DNA of 64,000 bases from Mucilaginibacter sp. (GTDB lineage: Bacteria; Bacteroidota; Bacteroidia; Sphingobacteriales; Sphingobacteriaceae). The first letter of the stretch is position 1. Each line of letters starts with the position of its first letter. A model generated the notes under the pieces. The model was not told the origin of the DNA. It saw nothing but the letters and a program-made list of their open reading frames with translations, and did not search any database. Position numbers and translations under genes: made by a program. The stretch covers positions 124,001 to 188,000 of the forward strand of contig NZ_JAQBOF010000035.1 in the NCBI RefSeq assembly GCF_028288185.1, in the 5' to 3' direction. This document shows positions 40,876-51,714 of this stretch, one piece after another.

Positions 40876-41250
40876 ATGTCTTTAAAAATAAAATACGTCC
40901 CGGTGTTCGTAAAAAATGTTAAAGCAACAATTGATTTCCTTATAACGAACCTTGAATTTAAAAACTTCGGCCCTTCGCTCATCTTCGATAATAACTCCTG
41001 CATCTTACTTAAAAATGAAGAAACTGATTTAATGCTTGGCGTTTTTGAAAGGCATGCAAATGATAATTACATGAACCTTATTATTTTAAATACAGTTGAT
41101 TGTTTAAAAGATTATCATAAACTAAGGGCAATGGGTATAAACTTTTTAAGTACCCCCCAATACTCTGAAATGGGTTTGGCAGCCAAATTTGCCGATATGG
41201 CAAATAACAACTATTTACTGATTGAAGAACGCAATTATACAGATCAATAA
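40876..41250 (+). CDS. VOC-superfamily (bleomycin-resistance-like) protein
   Basis: 124 aa; KIKYVPVFVKNVKATIDFLITNLEFKNFGPSLIF, LMLGVFERH; ends 1 nt before the AraC start. Confidence 0.65.
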   Translation: MSLKIKYVPVFVKNVKATIDFLITNLEFKNFGPSLIFDNNSCILLKNEETDLMLGVFERHANDNYMNLIILNTVDCLKDYHKLRAMGINFLSTPQYSEMGLAAKFADMANNNYLLIEERNYTDQ

Positions 41251-41251
41251 A

Positions 41252-42115
41252 ATGGGTTATTTAAAAGTTCTAAACAATAACAACAAAGTTTACAGCAATG
41301 TGTCAAGTCAGCGATATCAAAAACCGCAGACTGGGGATCTGAGCTTTAAATTTGTTTTATCCGGCGAAGAAAAATATAGCCTGGGAAGACGGCAGCTTGC
41401 TATACACCCGGATTCATTTTTATTAATTAACAAAGGTACAGAGTTTACCAGCACAATAGAATCAAACTTACCCGTAGAGTCTTTTTCTATTGATTTTGAC
41501 CAGCAGTTTTTACAGGATTTTACAAACTGCCTGCGGTTAAAAAGCAGTCAGCTACTTGACCATACAACGGATAGAATTAGCATTATTGATTTTGATGAAA
41601 CAATTTATCCGTTTAAAGGAGATATAAATTATAATATTAAACACCTAAAAAGGCACTTGGATGCTGGCTTACAAGATGAGTTGCTCATTAACGAATACCT
41701 GCACCATAGCCTGGTAAACTATTATAATATCTATGATACAGAGATCGTAAAAAAATCAGAGAACCTTACGTTTTTAAACAAAAGCACCAAGATTGAGATT
41801 TTGCGCCGATTAAACCTGGCAAAGGAATACATGCTGAGTAACTACAACAACAGTATTGATCTGGATATGATAGCTAAACATTCCTGTCTATCTGTTAATC
41901 ATTTCTTACGCACATTTAAACAAGCTTACTGCCAATCTCCTTATCAGTTTTTAACACAGGTGAGGCTACAGCGGGCACGCATTTTACTAAAAACCACAGA
42001 TTATTCTGTTAATGAAATTGTAAACCTGGTTGGTTTTGAATGCTCAAGCTCTTTTATCAGGCTTTTTAAAAGCAAATACCAAATAACTCCCTCAAGGTTT
42101 AAAATTCCTGCCTGA
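41252..42115 (+). CDS. AraC-family transcriptional regulator
   Basis: Start at ATG 41252 (MGYLKVLNNNNK); IDLDMIAKHSCLSVNHFLRTFKQAYCQSPYQFLTQVRLQRARILLKTTDYSVNEIVNLVGFECSSSFIRLFKSKY. Confidence 0.93.
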   Translation: MGYLKVLNNNNKVYSNVSSQRYQKPQTGDLSFKFVLSGEEKYSLGRRQLAIHPDSFLLINKGTEFTSTIESNLPVESFSIDFDQQFLQDFTNCLRLKSSQLLDHTTDRISIIDFDETIYPFKGDINYNIKHLKRHLDAGLQDELLINEYLHHSLVNYYNIYDTEIVKKSENLTFLNKSTKIEILRRLNLAKEYMLSNYNNSIDLDMIAKHSCLSVNHFLRTFKQAYCQSPYQFLTQVRLQRARILLKTTDYSVNEIVNLVGFECSSSFIRLFKSKYQITPSRFKIPA

Positions 42116-42358
42116 TACTTTTTTCGCTGTCATAATGCGGCTCAAAGTCACGAATGGTGATTTTCGCATATCCGCTCATTGGCTTATTCCCTAATATTAC
42201 AATTATGGCCCCGCTAACCCTGTAAGGCCTGTTGTTAACTGATATTATTATAACTTATGAAAAGATCAAATCCGCCATGACTATGGCTGTAGGCACCACT
42301 TATTCTCCCCCGTGCAATCCATACTCATTAATCTAAAGTATTATTAAAACAAATCAAC

Positions 42359-45300
42359 ATGAAACAAAATTTACTTATTTTATTATTTTGCTTTTCCACG
42401 TTGACCAGTGCTTTCGCCCAAAACCGAATAGTAACTGGCCGGGTTACAGCAAGCGATAATGGCCAGCCAATTGCAGGTGTAACCGTTATTGTAAAAGGAA
42501 CAAATACCGGCGCGCAAACAAATGCAGATGGCCGTTATAGCATTCAGGCTGCTACCGGCAGTTCATTAGTATTCTCCTACATCGGCTTTATAACACAAAC
42601 TGTTGCTGCAAAAGGCACTGTAAATGTAACGCTGTCTCCGGCGACGAACGCGTTGAACGAGATCGTGGTCGTTGGTTATGGCACACAGCTTAAAAAAGAT
42701 GTAACCGGGTCATTATCCAGCATAAAAGGAGCTGAATTTACAGACAGGGCAATTCCATCGTTTGATAAGGACCTTGCTGGTAAAGCAACCGGCGTACAAG
42801 TTACAAACCCATCTGGCATACTGGGTCAACCCACCCAGATACGCATACGTGGTACCAACTCTATTAATAATGGTGCAAGCCCATTATTTGTGGTTGATGG
42901 CATACCTGTACCCGTTAATAACACGGGCGATGTGGGCGGCTTTACTGCATCAAATCCATTGGCCGATATTAACCCCAATGATATTGAAAGTTTTGAAATT
43001 TTAAAAGATGGTGCTGCTACCGCTATTTACGGTTCAAGAGCAGCAAATGGTGTAATTTTAATTAACACTAAAAAAGGCAAGTCGGGTGTAACTACTTTTA
43101 ACTATGATGCCTATTATGCTACTGCAAAAGTTTCTAAAAAATATGACCTATTAAATGCCAACCAGTTTATTGAGGTAGCAAATGAGCGTTTAGTAAACGC
43201 AGGTAACCCAGCGCAGGCTTTTCAAACTCCTGATGGTAATGGCGGTTTTGTAAATACCAATTGGCTGGATTATATCTTTAAAAGAGCATCGCAACAAAAC
43301 CATTCTATTTCTGCTTCGGGTGGTAATGACAAGGGAAAATATTTCTTCTCTTTAGGCTACTCAGACCAAAAAGGTGTGGTTATTTCTAATGCGTTAAAAC
43401 GTTATACTTTTAGAGCTAATTTAGATCAAAAAGTAAATAAATTTATAAGCGTAGGTATAAACGCAGGCGTAACTTACCAGGACAATACAGGCCCGACAGT
43501 TAGTGGCAATGCCATATCAGGTGATATATATGGTGGTATACGTATGTTACCTAACGTAACTATCTTTAATCCTGCAGACCCAACCGGATACAATATTTCT
43601 GCGGACAGAAAATCATTGGGATTGGGCGCAAACCTTACTCCTATATCTGATAATACACCAAACCAGGTATTTATATTGGAAAAAAATAAAAACCGGTCAC
43701 AAACTTATCGTTTGCTGGGCAATGCGTTTATGCAATTAAACCTGGCTCCGGGACTAACATTTAAAACCGTGTTTGGTATTGATGATCAATTTATTGATGA
43801 TTTTCAGTTTAGAGACCCCCGTCATGGCGATGGATTTGCAGCAAATGGACTTTTGCAACAAGCTTATACACCAAGTACCAGCTGGGATTGGCAAAATATT
43901 TTAAACTACACAAAAACCATTGCAGACGATCATCATTTAGATGTTACCTTAGTAAATGAGTATCAAAAAACACGTTTGTCCTTCTTCCTGGCAACAGGAT
44001 CAAATTTATCAGATGTTTTCTTTAACCAAAACATCACTACAAACACTTTCGTAACACCTACAGCAAGCGGCGGTTTAACGTACAGAAGTATTGACTCTTA
44101 CGTAGGTCGTATAAACTATAACTACAAAAACAGATATTACATAAGCGGATCACTGCGTTCTGATGAATTATCAAATTTACCTGCATCAACACGTAAAGGA
44201 TACTTCCCTGGTGGGGCTGTTGCTTACCGGATATCAGAAGAACCATTTTTTAGTGAAATTAAGGCTTTAAGTTTTATCTCTGATCTGCGCATACGTGGTT
44301 CATACGCTAACGTTGGCAACGTTGATATTGGCTCATTTCCTTATTTAGGCACTTACGGCGCGGCTGCTTATGCAGGGCAAAGCGGTATAGGTTACAACCA
44401 AACAGGCAACCCACAGCTTAAATGGGAAAGACAATCAAAGTATGACGGCGGATTGGATATCGGTTTATTTGGCGGGAGGGCAAGCATAGTAGCTGCTTAT
44501 TATCTACAAGATAGTAAAGACCTGATATTGGCGGCACCAACTCCACCATCATTAGGTATCCCAAGTAATACTATTAACCGTAACATCGGTGCTGTTAGAA
44601 ACTCAGGTATTGAGTTAGCGTTAAGCGGCGATGTATTAAGGACCAAGGACGTACGCTGGACCTCGACTTTAAACTTCAGCACACAACATAACAAGGTATT
44701 AGCATTGGTTGACGGGCAAGACTCGTTCTTTACCATTGGTAGTGGTACCTATAACGTTAGGCGCGTAGGCGAACCGCTGAACGCGTTATTTGGTTATCAA
44801 TACTCAGGTGTTAACCCTGCAAACGGCAACCCGTTATACACTAAATCTAACGGGCAGGTAATTCAAGGTAACGTAAGTACTTCGGCATATTTTAATTATG
44901 ATCCTGCTAATCCAACAGCGCTAACTACTGCAGCAACATTAGCATCTACAGACCGTAAAGTATTAGGTAATATATTGCCAACCTATTATGGCGGCTTTAA
45001 TAATACCGTTACTTACAAAAACTTAGATCTGAATGTTTTCTTACGTTTTTCTGGCGGTAACAAAATTTATAATCGTGCCCGTGTTGACGAGTTGAACCAG
45101 AACTTTGTAAATAATGGCACCGAAATATTAGGCAGGTGGCAAAGCGTTGCTGTACCGGGCGATGGTGTTACACCAAAACAATACTTTGGTAACAGCACAT
45201 TTATCAATTTAGATACACAAGCATCAACCCGTTTTGTTGAAGATGGCAGCTATGTAAGGTTAGACAATGTTACTTTAGGCTATACCTTGCCTGCAGACAT

Positions 45301-45511
45301 TGTGAGCAAATTAAAAATTAGCCGTTTAAGATTATATATATCCGGACAAAACCTATTTGTTATTACCAAGTACAGAGGTCTTGACCCTGAAACCAGTACA
45401 ACAGGTACGGTAAATACTGTTAACTCGCCAAATATTGCTGCTACTGGTGTGGATTATAATGGTAACCCGCAACAACGCACATTTACTTTTGGACTTAACC
45501 TTGGCTTTTAA
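42359..45511 (+). CDS. SusC/RagA-family TonB-linked outer membrane protein
   Basis: 1050 aa; VTGRVTASDNGQPIAGVTVIVKGTNTGAQTNADGRYSI, NEIVVVGYGTQLKKDVTGSLSSI, IRIRGTNSINNGASPLFVVDGIPV, ILKDGAATAIYGSRAANGVILI. Confidence 0.96.
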   Translation: MKQNLLILLFCFSTLTSAFAQNRIVTGRVTASDNGQPIAGVTVIVKGTNTGAQTNADGRYSIQAATGSSLVFSYIGFITQTVAAKGTVNVTLSPATNALNEIVVVGYGTQLKKDVTGSLSSIKGAEFTDRAIPSFDKDLAGKATGVQVTNPSGILGQPTQIRIRGTNSINNGASPLFVVDGIPVPVNNTGDVGGFTASNPLADINPNDIESFEILKDGAATAIYGSRAANGVILINTKKGKSGVTTFNYDAYYATAKVSKKYDLLNANQFIEVANERLVNAGNPAQAFQTPDGNGGFVNTNWLDYIFKRASQQNHSISASGGNDKGKYFFSLGYSDQKGVVISNALKRYTFRANLDQKVNKFISVGINAGVTYQDNTGPTVSGNAISGDIYGGIRMLPNVTIFNPADPTGYNISADRKSLGLGANLTPISDNTPNQVFILEKNKNRSQTYRLLGNAFMQLNLAPGLTFKTVFGIDDQFIDDFQFRDPRHGDGFAANGLLQQAYTPSTSWDWQNILNYTKTIADDHHLDVTLVNEYQKTRLSFFLATGSNLSDVFFNQNITTNTFVTPTASGGLTYRSIDSYVGRINYNYKNRYYISGSLRSDELSNLPASTRKGYFPGGAVAYRISEEPFFSEIKALSFISDLRIRGSYANVGNVDIGSFPYLGTYGAAAYAGQSGIGYNQTGNPQLKWERQSKYDGGLDIGLFGGRASIVAAYYLQDSKDLILAAPTPPSLGIPSNTINRNIGAVRNSGIELALSGDVLRTKDVRWTSTLNFSTQHNKVLALVDGQDSFFTIGSGTYNVRRVGEPLNALFGYQYSGVNPANGNPLYTKSNGQVIQGNVSTSAYFNYDPANPTALTTAATLASTDRKVLGNILPTYYGGFNNTVTYKNLDLNVFLRFSGGNKIYNRARVDELNQNFVNNGTEILGRWQSVAVPGDGVTPKQYFGNSTFINLDTQASTRFVEDGSYVRLDNVTLGYTLPADIVSKLKISRLRLYISGQNLFVITKYRGLDPETSTTGTVNTVNSPNIAATGVDYNGNPQQRTFTFGLNLGF

Positions 45512-45528
45512 TTAAAAGATTAAAAAAA

Positions 45529-47142
45529 ATGAATATAAAATATTTTTATCCTAGGAAAGCTTTAGCTATTCCAATGCTAACCTTATTGATAGTAGTAGGG
45601 TCCTGCAAAAAATTTACCGATCTGCAGCCAAATAACAGTTTTTCAGAAACTACCGCTTTTACATCAACGGATCGTATCGCACTGGCTGTAACCGGCGTTT
45701 ATAGCGCGGCACAATCAAGCCCGTATACCGATGGCAATAACCGTGGCTATCCGTTTGGGGCTGCCAATACTGAGCAGGGTGACGCACGTGGCGAAGATGT
45801 AATTGCCGTACCTTCATTTTTCCTGATAACTTATGGCAATACTTATGATGCTACAACCGGTAACAATACAGCGTTATGGACATCATTATATGCTACTATT
45901 AACCGTGCAAACATTGTTATTGAGGGTTTAAAAGGAGCGGTAGTAAGTGGAGTGATTAATGATGCGACTGAGCTTGCTTACGAAGGGGAATGCCGCTTTT
46001 TAAGAGCATTGTGTTACCATGAATTATTAACTCATTTCGCTCAGCCTTATTCATTGTCGGCAGGTGCTGCGGCAGGTGTTCCGCTTCAGTTGAGTGCCAT
46101 CACTTCACCATCACGTGTGGACGAAGCAAAAGCAAAGGGCCGCGCGACTGTTAAAGAAGTTACCACCCAGATTTTAGCTGACCTTGATTTTGCCGAGACT
46201 AATTTACCGGCAACCCGTACCGGGAGTTTGAAGGTTACAAGAGCTACAAAAGGGGCGGCAGTAGCTATTAAAACCCGTGTCAAACTTGACATAGGCGATT
46301 ATGCCGGTGTAATTACCGAAGGCGCAAAAATGGGCACCAGCGCTTTGGCTGCTCCATTTACAGCGCCTGCCGGTTACGGCAGCTATGCTTTAACAGCATC
46401 GCCTGACGGACCGTTCTCTACTGTTGCTGCCAATGGTTCAAATGCAGAGTCTATTTTCTCTATAGAACACTCTACAACCCGTAATGCGGGCACCAATGGT
46501 TCTATAAGTACCATGTACTCTAAAACTCCGGGCCGTGGCCTTATTGCTATATCGCCAATTATTTGGGATATGCCTTTCTGGAAAACAAACGATTTAAGGC
46601 GTACGCTATTATGTATAAATGATGGCCGTGCCTATTTCACCAGCAAATACAAGGACCCGGCTACGTTTACAGATTATAACCCTATAACCAGGTATGCTGA
46701 AGTATTATTAAATGTAGCCGAAGCCTATGCCCGTACTACACCTTCGAGTTCTAACGCTTTAGCATTGCTAAACGCGATTAGAAACAGATCTGTTCCTACC
46801 GTTATAGACCAATATACCGCAGCCAACTTTGTTGGTAATGGCAATGCTTTGATACAAGCTATATTGGATGAGCGTCGGATAGAATTTTTATGCGAAGGTA
46901 AACGCTGGTTCGACCTTCACCGTTTATCAACAGATGCCACGTTTGGTGGTTTAGGTGTGCCTGCAAAAGTGGCTTATGCTAATGCTACATTTGCTACCTA
47001 TACAGCTGGTGTACCTTTTGCCGGAACAAAATCATTTGTGGCGTTACCTGCTACAAACTTTAGATTTTTATTCCCTATACCATCGTTAGAAACTAGTTCT
47101 AACCCAGTATTGGCTGCCCAACAAAACCCTGGGTATCAATAA
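45529..47142 (+). CDS. SusD/RagB-family lipoprotein
   Basis: 537 aa; lipobox VVGSCKKF, RYAEVLLNVAEAYARTTPSSSNALALLNAIRNR, ILDERRIEFLCEGKRWFDLHR. Confidence 0.95.
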   Translation: MNIKYFYPRKALAIPMLTLLIVVGSCKKFTDLQPNNSFSETTAFTSTDRIALAVTGVYSAAQSSPYTDGNNRGYPFGAANTEQGDARGEDVIAVPSFFLITYGNTYDATTGNNTALWTSLYATINRANIVIEGLKGAVVSGVINDATELAYEGECRFLRALCYHELLTHFAQPYSLSAGAAAGVPLQLSAITSPSRVDEAKAKGRATVKEVTTQILADLDFAETNLPATRTGSLKVTRATKGAAVAIKTRVKLDIGDYAGVITEGAKMGTSALAAPFTAPAGYGSYALTASPDGPFSTVAANGSNAESIFSIEHSTTRNAGTNGSISTMYSKTPGRGLIAISPIIWDMPFWKTNDLRRTLLCINDGRAYFTSKYKDPATFTDYNPITRYAEVLLNVAEAYARTTPSSSNALALLNAIRNRSVPTVIDQYTAANFVGNGNALIQAILDERRIEFLCEGKRWFDLHRLSTDATFGGLGVPAKVAYANATFATYTAGVPFAGTKSFVALPATNFRFLFPIPSLETSSNPVLAAQQNPGYQ

Positions 47143-47225
47143 TAAATCTAATAAAGGGAAGAGGTCAATGCTATTAAATCATTTGATTTAATCTGCCCCT
47201 TAAAGCTAACTCAAATAGCCTAATG

Positions 47226-47260
47226 AAAAACCCCTTAAATCAGTGATTTAAGGGGTTTTC
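47226..47260. terminator. Terminator downstream of susD-like gene
   Basis: aAAACCCCTTAAATCActgTGATTTAAGGGGTTTT-type perfect stem. Confidence 0.85.
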
Positions 47261-47405
47261 GACTTCGCACTGGATGCGTTTTGTGCTCCAAAATGTGCAA
47301 CTTTCGCACCATTTTTTAGACGACATGCGGCTTCTTGCCAATTTGCTAAAGGATTCGTGAGAACCTTAGTGGGTAACATCTGCACCATTTCCCGGATATC
47401 TTATA

Positions 47406-48052
47406 TTAATTGGTTCTTCTGCTCTCCTCCTCTGCTCCGGTGCGATGTCTGGCGCCAGCTTTTACCTTGTTGCTACCAAAGCGGTAATTGAAAGCTACCC
47501 GCAACAGGGTTGTTTCGCCGCCGCTGCTGGTTTGGAGCTGTTGTCTGGAAACATTGCTCGAAACCTGGTTCTTTTGTGTATGGAAAATATCGGTCACAGC
47601 TACCCTTAGAGAGCCCTTGCCAGAAAATAGATTTTTTTGCACCCCCAAGTCAACATCGCTATTGGCTTTGCTTTTAAAGGTACCCTGTAAGATCGCCGGT
47701 GAATTGTATAGGGTAGTCAGTTTCGCCCGGTAACCCTTGCCCAGGTCAAAGTCTTGCTGTAAAAAGGCTTCCAATGCACAAGTACTCAAAACCAGATCGG
47801 GCATCCGTATTATTTCATAATCGACATGGCTGGCTGTTAAAAGTAGCTGCCTGCCGGAGCTGGTAACCGGTAAAGCCCGGAGGCATCTGTCACGGCCAGT
47901 TTAACTGCGGTGAAGTCCTTTGTTCTTTTCAGGATGAGGGACGTGCCTTTGAGCGGCCGGTTGTCCGGGTCTTTAACCATGCCGCTGATTTGTTGCGCTT
48001 TGGCAGGAAGTATAGTCAATAGCGTAGCTATGGAAAGCAATAATGTTTTCAT
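47406..48052 (-). pseudogene. Remnant of a TonB-dependent/outer-membrane beta-barrel receptor (frameshift plus internal deletion)
   Basis: 48052..47837 encodes signal peptide + CarboxypepD-reg-like start (...PAGSYF*); 47804..47406 encodes the barrel C-terminus. One extra T in the TTTT run at 47838-47841 would restore GSYF-LTASHVDYEIIRMPDLVL. Plug and most of the barrel are absent. Confidence 0.8.
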
Positions 48053-48089
48053 TTGATGAGCATTTAAAATGTAAGTGGACGGGACTTGC

Positions 48090-48863
48090 TTATCCTTTTT
48101 CTTTCAGGTTGCGAATGTTCCAGGCACCGGACAGGAGCGCAATGACCAAGCACACCGATGAATTGATCATCAGTTGCGGCAGCTTTTCAGGATGTTTGCT
48201 GAAGTCTGAAAAGAACATGAGCGGCGCGTACATATACGGGTAGTAGATGATCTTATCCCAATCCAGCAATATCACGCCTGTTACCCACAAACCCATGCCG
48301 ATACCTAGTGGCGTGGCAAAGTTTTTAAAGCGCAGGCTGAGCCAGTATTGTATGGCCATTACCGGCAGGATACCTAAGTAGATTCTTGCCGCAGTGTCTA
48401 TCATTTCGGTAAAAGGGATGGCATGATCTGAAACGTGATAGTTTGCATCGGCCGCGCCTACCGCTAGTCCTGATAAAGTGAAGAACAGGCTGAATAAAAT
48501 AAAGAAGGATAGAACCAGAGTGTTGATCACGATCAGTTTGGAAAAGAAGATATCACCGAACCTGCGCGGTGAAGCATAAACCTGTTTCCAGGTATTGTTC
48601 CGGTATTCAATTTGAACGATAAGGCTGGTGATGAGTATCGCATAGATAGGCACGATAATAGCCGCCGTGTTTTTCCATACAAACTGCAGATAAAGCAACC
48701 AGAAACCGGGCTGCATCCGGTGGGTCATCACGTCGGGTCGCTCCAGGCAAATGATAAAATCGATAACCGGTACAAACAGGGCGGCGATCAATGTGATCCA
48801 TATCACGGACGTCCTTTTGGCTTTCAGGAACTCCGCACGGGTATTTAAAAAGAAATTGTTCAT
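48090..48863 (-). CDS. ABC-2 type transporter permease
   Basis: 257 aa, ~6 TM; NNFFLNTRAEFLKAKRTSVIWITLIAALFVP; adjacent to ATPase. Confidence 0.85.
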   Translation of the reverse strand: MNNFFLNTRAEFLKAKRTSVIWITLIAALFVPVIDFIICLERPDVMTHRMQPGFWLLYLQFVWKNTAAIIVPIYAILITSLIVQIEYRNNTWKQVYASPRRFGDIFFSKLIVINTLVLSFFILFSLFFTLSGLAVGAADANYHVSDHAIPFTEMIDTAARIYLGILPVMAIQYWLSLRFKNFATPLGIGMGLWVTGVILLDWDKIIYYPYMYAPLMFFSDFSKHPEKLPQLMINSSVCLVIALLSGAWNIRNLKEKG

Positions 48864-48867
48864 GGTC

Positions 48868-49782
48868 TTAGTTGTTGATGATTTGCATGAATAGGTCTTC
48901 CAGATTGCTTTTTAGTAAAGTTAGCTGGTAGATATTAATATGGTGTTGCATCCATATCCGGGCGATTTCGGCTACCTGCTCTTTGTTTTGGATGCTGATG
49001 TGCAACTGGCCTTCGGCTTGTTTTACATTAAAATTGCGGCTAATGAGCGAAGTCGCTTTCATCGGATCATCTACCTCGGCAGCTAATGTCAATCTAGCGG
49101 TTTTAAATTGCTGTAATTCAGGCAGGGTGCCCTGGAAGATCAGCTTACCTTCGTTAATGATGCCTAAATGCGTAACGATCTTTTCTACTTCCGGCAACAG
49201 GTGGCTGGAAATTAAAATGGTAGTACCGTATTGCCGGTTCAGATTCCGTAACAGGTCCCTGATCTCGACAATGCCGTTGGGGTCAAGCCCGTTGGTGGGT
49301 TCGTCCAAGATGAGCAAGTCCGGTTCATGAAGCAGGGCAATGGCGATAGCCAGCCTTTGCTTCATGCCTAAAGAATATTCCTTTGCCCTTTTATCCGCAG
49401 CAGCTTGTAAGCCCACTGTAACCAATACTTCGCTTATCCGGCTTCTGTCACACCCAAAAGAAAGCCGGAATACTTCCAGGTTTTCTTTAGCTGTTAAGTG
49501 TCCGTATAGAGAAGGCTGCTCGATCAGTGAACCGATGCGTTTTAAAACTGCCATTCGGTTTGGCCAAAAATCCTGCCCAAAGATTTGAATGGAAGATTGC
49601 TCCTGTTTGATCAGTCCCAATAATAATCTTAGGGTGGTCGTCTTACCTGCCCCGTTTGGCCCTAAAAAACCGTAGATGCTCCCGGCAGGTACCTGGAGGT
49701 TAATATCCTTCAGGATAGATGCACCCTGATGAAAGGAGAAATTCAAATTCCGGGTTTCGATAATATTTGATCGTGCTTCCAT
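48868..49782 (-). CDS. ABC transporter ATP-binding protein
   Basis: 304 aa; GFLGPNGAGKTTTLRLLLGL, EYSLGMKQRLAIAIALLHEPDLLILDEPTNGLDP, ILISSHLLPEVEK. Confidence 0.96.
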   Translation of the reverse strand: MEARSNIIETRNLNFSFHQGASILKDINLQVPAGSIYGFLGPNGAGKTTTLRLLLGLIKQEQSSIQIFGQDFWPNRMAVLKRIGSLIEQPSLYGHLTAKENLEVFRLSFGCDRSRISEVLVTVGLQAAADKRAKEYSLGMKQRLAIAIALLHEPDLLILDEPTNGLDPNGIVEIRDLLRNLNRQYGTTILISSHLLPEVEKIVTHLGIINEGKLIFQGTLPELQQFKTARLTLAAEVDDPMKATSLISRNFNVKQAEGQLHISIQNKEQVAEIARIWMQHHINIYQLTLLKSNLEDLFMQIINN

Positions 49783-49894
49783 TGCTTTGTTTGTTTTACA
49801 GCAACAAAGGAATGTTTTAGCAAAACCGGCGAAGAATTAAATCATCAAAGGGGGGATTTTAGCCGTCAACGGTCAGAAATTTGGCGTCAAATAT

Positions 49895-50578
49895 TTAGGG
49901 GCTAATCCGCTTCATCAATTCTTCCCTATATTGATCGCCGATGGGTATTTTAATTGCTCCAATTAAAATCGTATTGCGTTCGATACTATTGATCTTATTC
50001 AAAGCAATAACAAAGGAACGGTGAACCCGGACAAAGCCTGTCGCCGGAAGCTTTTCTAAAAGGGCGGTGATACTGAGTAAGGTATTAATGGATTGTCCGA
50101 TGGTATGGATACAAACATAGTCCTTCATGCCTTCAATGTACAGGATCTCGTTTAAGGCAACCCGGAGCGTTTTATAATCGGATTTGATAAATAAATGATC
50201 CGGCTGGATAGTCGTTTCCGTTGGCTGCAATCTTTGCTGTGCCTTTTGTACCCCTTTTAAAAACCGGTCAAACGGAATCGGCTTGATCAGATAGTCCACC
50301 GCGTCCACTTCAAAGCCCTCGGGTGCGAATTGCGCATAAGCTGTGGTGAAAATGACCAGCGGCGCTTTTTTAAGGGTCTTCAGGAAAGCAAGGCCATTGA
50401 TGTCCGGCATTTCAATATCCAGGAACAGCAGGTCAACAGGTTCGCCCGTTAGCAAAGGCAAAGCTTCAAGGGCATTGGTAAAAGTTCCCGCCAATTCCAG
50501 AAATGGCAATCGTCCCACGTAGTTCTCGATCACCTCCAGGGCTAAAAACTCATCGTCTATGGCAATGCACCGGATCAT
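49895..50578 (-). CDS. LytTR-type response regulator
   Basis: 227 aa; CIAIDDEFLALEVIENYV, DLLFLDIEMPDINGL, LNEILYIEGMKDYVCIHT, FVRVHRSFVIALNKI. Confidence 0.95.
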   Translation of the reverse strand: MIRCIAIDDEFLALEVIENYVGRLPFLELAGTFTNALEALPLLTGEPVDLLFLDIEMPDINGLAFLKTLKKAPLVIFTTAYAQFAPEGFEVDAVDYLIKPIPFDRFLKGVQKAQQRLQPTETTIQPDHLFIKSDYKTLRVALNEILYIEGMKDYVCIHTIGQSINTLLSITALLEKLPATGFVRVHRSFVIALNKINSIERNTILIGAIKIPIGDQYREELMKRISP

Positions 50579-51561
50579 AATTTGTTTGAAAAATTTATTG
50601 CAAGTGTGGCTGTAAAAGTACCATCGTTTTTCTGAAGTTTCAATGAATGCCTATCTGGATACAATAATGCTAACCGGCGCTTTAAATTAATCAAACCAAT
50701 TCCTCCTGTAGTCGTTAATATATCTTCATTTATCTTGTTCGATGTAGTGAGCCGTACATGCCCTTCGGTTACCGTCAAAGTGATCTCAATCGGAACCGCA
50801 CCATGTTTAAAGACGTTTTCGATCAGCGGCAACAATAAAAGGGGCTCGATCTGTAAAGTATCAATTTCGCCAACAACCTTAATTGGAGCATAATGCTCGG
50901 TTTTGGTTTTTAACTGCTGTAAGGAAATATACGTATTAATCATGTCTACTTCCTGCTTTATCGGCACCCTGGCAGCATCTGTTTCGTAGAGCATATAACG
51001 CATGATCCCTGATATTTTTAAAATAGTCTCCGGCGTCTCGGGCGCTTGTTTTAACGACAGTGCGTATAAATTATTTAAAGAATTGAAAAAGAAATGGGGA
51101 TTAACTTGTCCTTTCAAAAAATCAAGTTCTGTTTTTAAGTGCTGATTTTCCTTTTCCTTTTCCAGCTGTTTATGCAAGAACCAGTCGGTACTAAAACGGA
51201 TCAGTATAGACAAAACTAAGAACCAGGAAATATTTAGAAACGTGATCCAAAGTAATTGATGTGCTAGGCCAGACAGGCATAAAGCGAATAAAAATACTAA
51301 TAAACAATTAAAGAACAGGTATTTTAAAACTTTGAGTTTAGCCAGTGTCTCCTGGATTAAATACAGATAGTTAATATAAAAAACAGCGGCCTGAAAAAGA
51401 AATTTAGGACTATAACGTACAATGAATTTATTAAGATCGTTTTTCTCAAAATTACCATTATATACGGCCGCGAAATAGACAAGCCAGGCAATGCTGTGAA
51501 GCATCGCCGGGAGATAACGATCTATGATTTGTCGATAATTGGATCTGTTGAACATGATCAA
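50575..51561 (-). CDS. LytS-like sensor histidine kinase (His_kinase family)
   Basis: 328 aa; LDFLKGQVNPHFFFNSLNNLYALSLKQ, LLLLPLIENVFKHGA; 4-nt overlap with the response regulator. Confidence 0.93.
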   Translation of the reverse strand: MIMFNRSNYRQIIDRYLPAMLHSIAWLVYFAAVYNGNFEKNDLNKFIVRYSPKFLFQAAVFYINYLYLIQETLAKLKVLKYLFFNCLLVFLFALCLSGLAHQLLWITFLNISWFLVLSILIRFSTDWFLHKQLEKEKENQHLKTELDFLKGQVNPHFFFNSLNNLYALSLKQAPETPETILKISGIMRYMLYETDAARVPIKQEVDMINTYISLQQLKTKTEHYAPIKVVGEIDTLQIEPLLLLPLIENVFKHGAVPIEITLTVTEGHVRLTTSNKINEDILTTTGGIGLINLKRRLALLYPDRHSLKLQKNDGTFTATLAINFSNKL

Positions 51562-51714
51562 ATGCTATTATAAGCATAATTCTGCTTTCACGCATATTTT
51601 TGCTTTAATAGACAGTATTTATCGATGAACGTGGGAATTATTGCCTCGAATTAATCGTCTTCAAAAATTTGGTTAGTTAAAGTCAATGTTATAGACCAAA
51701 TAAGAAGAAACAAA

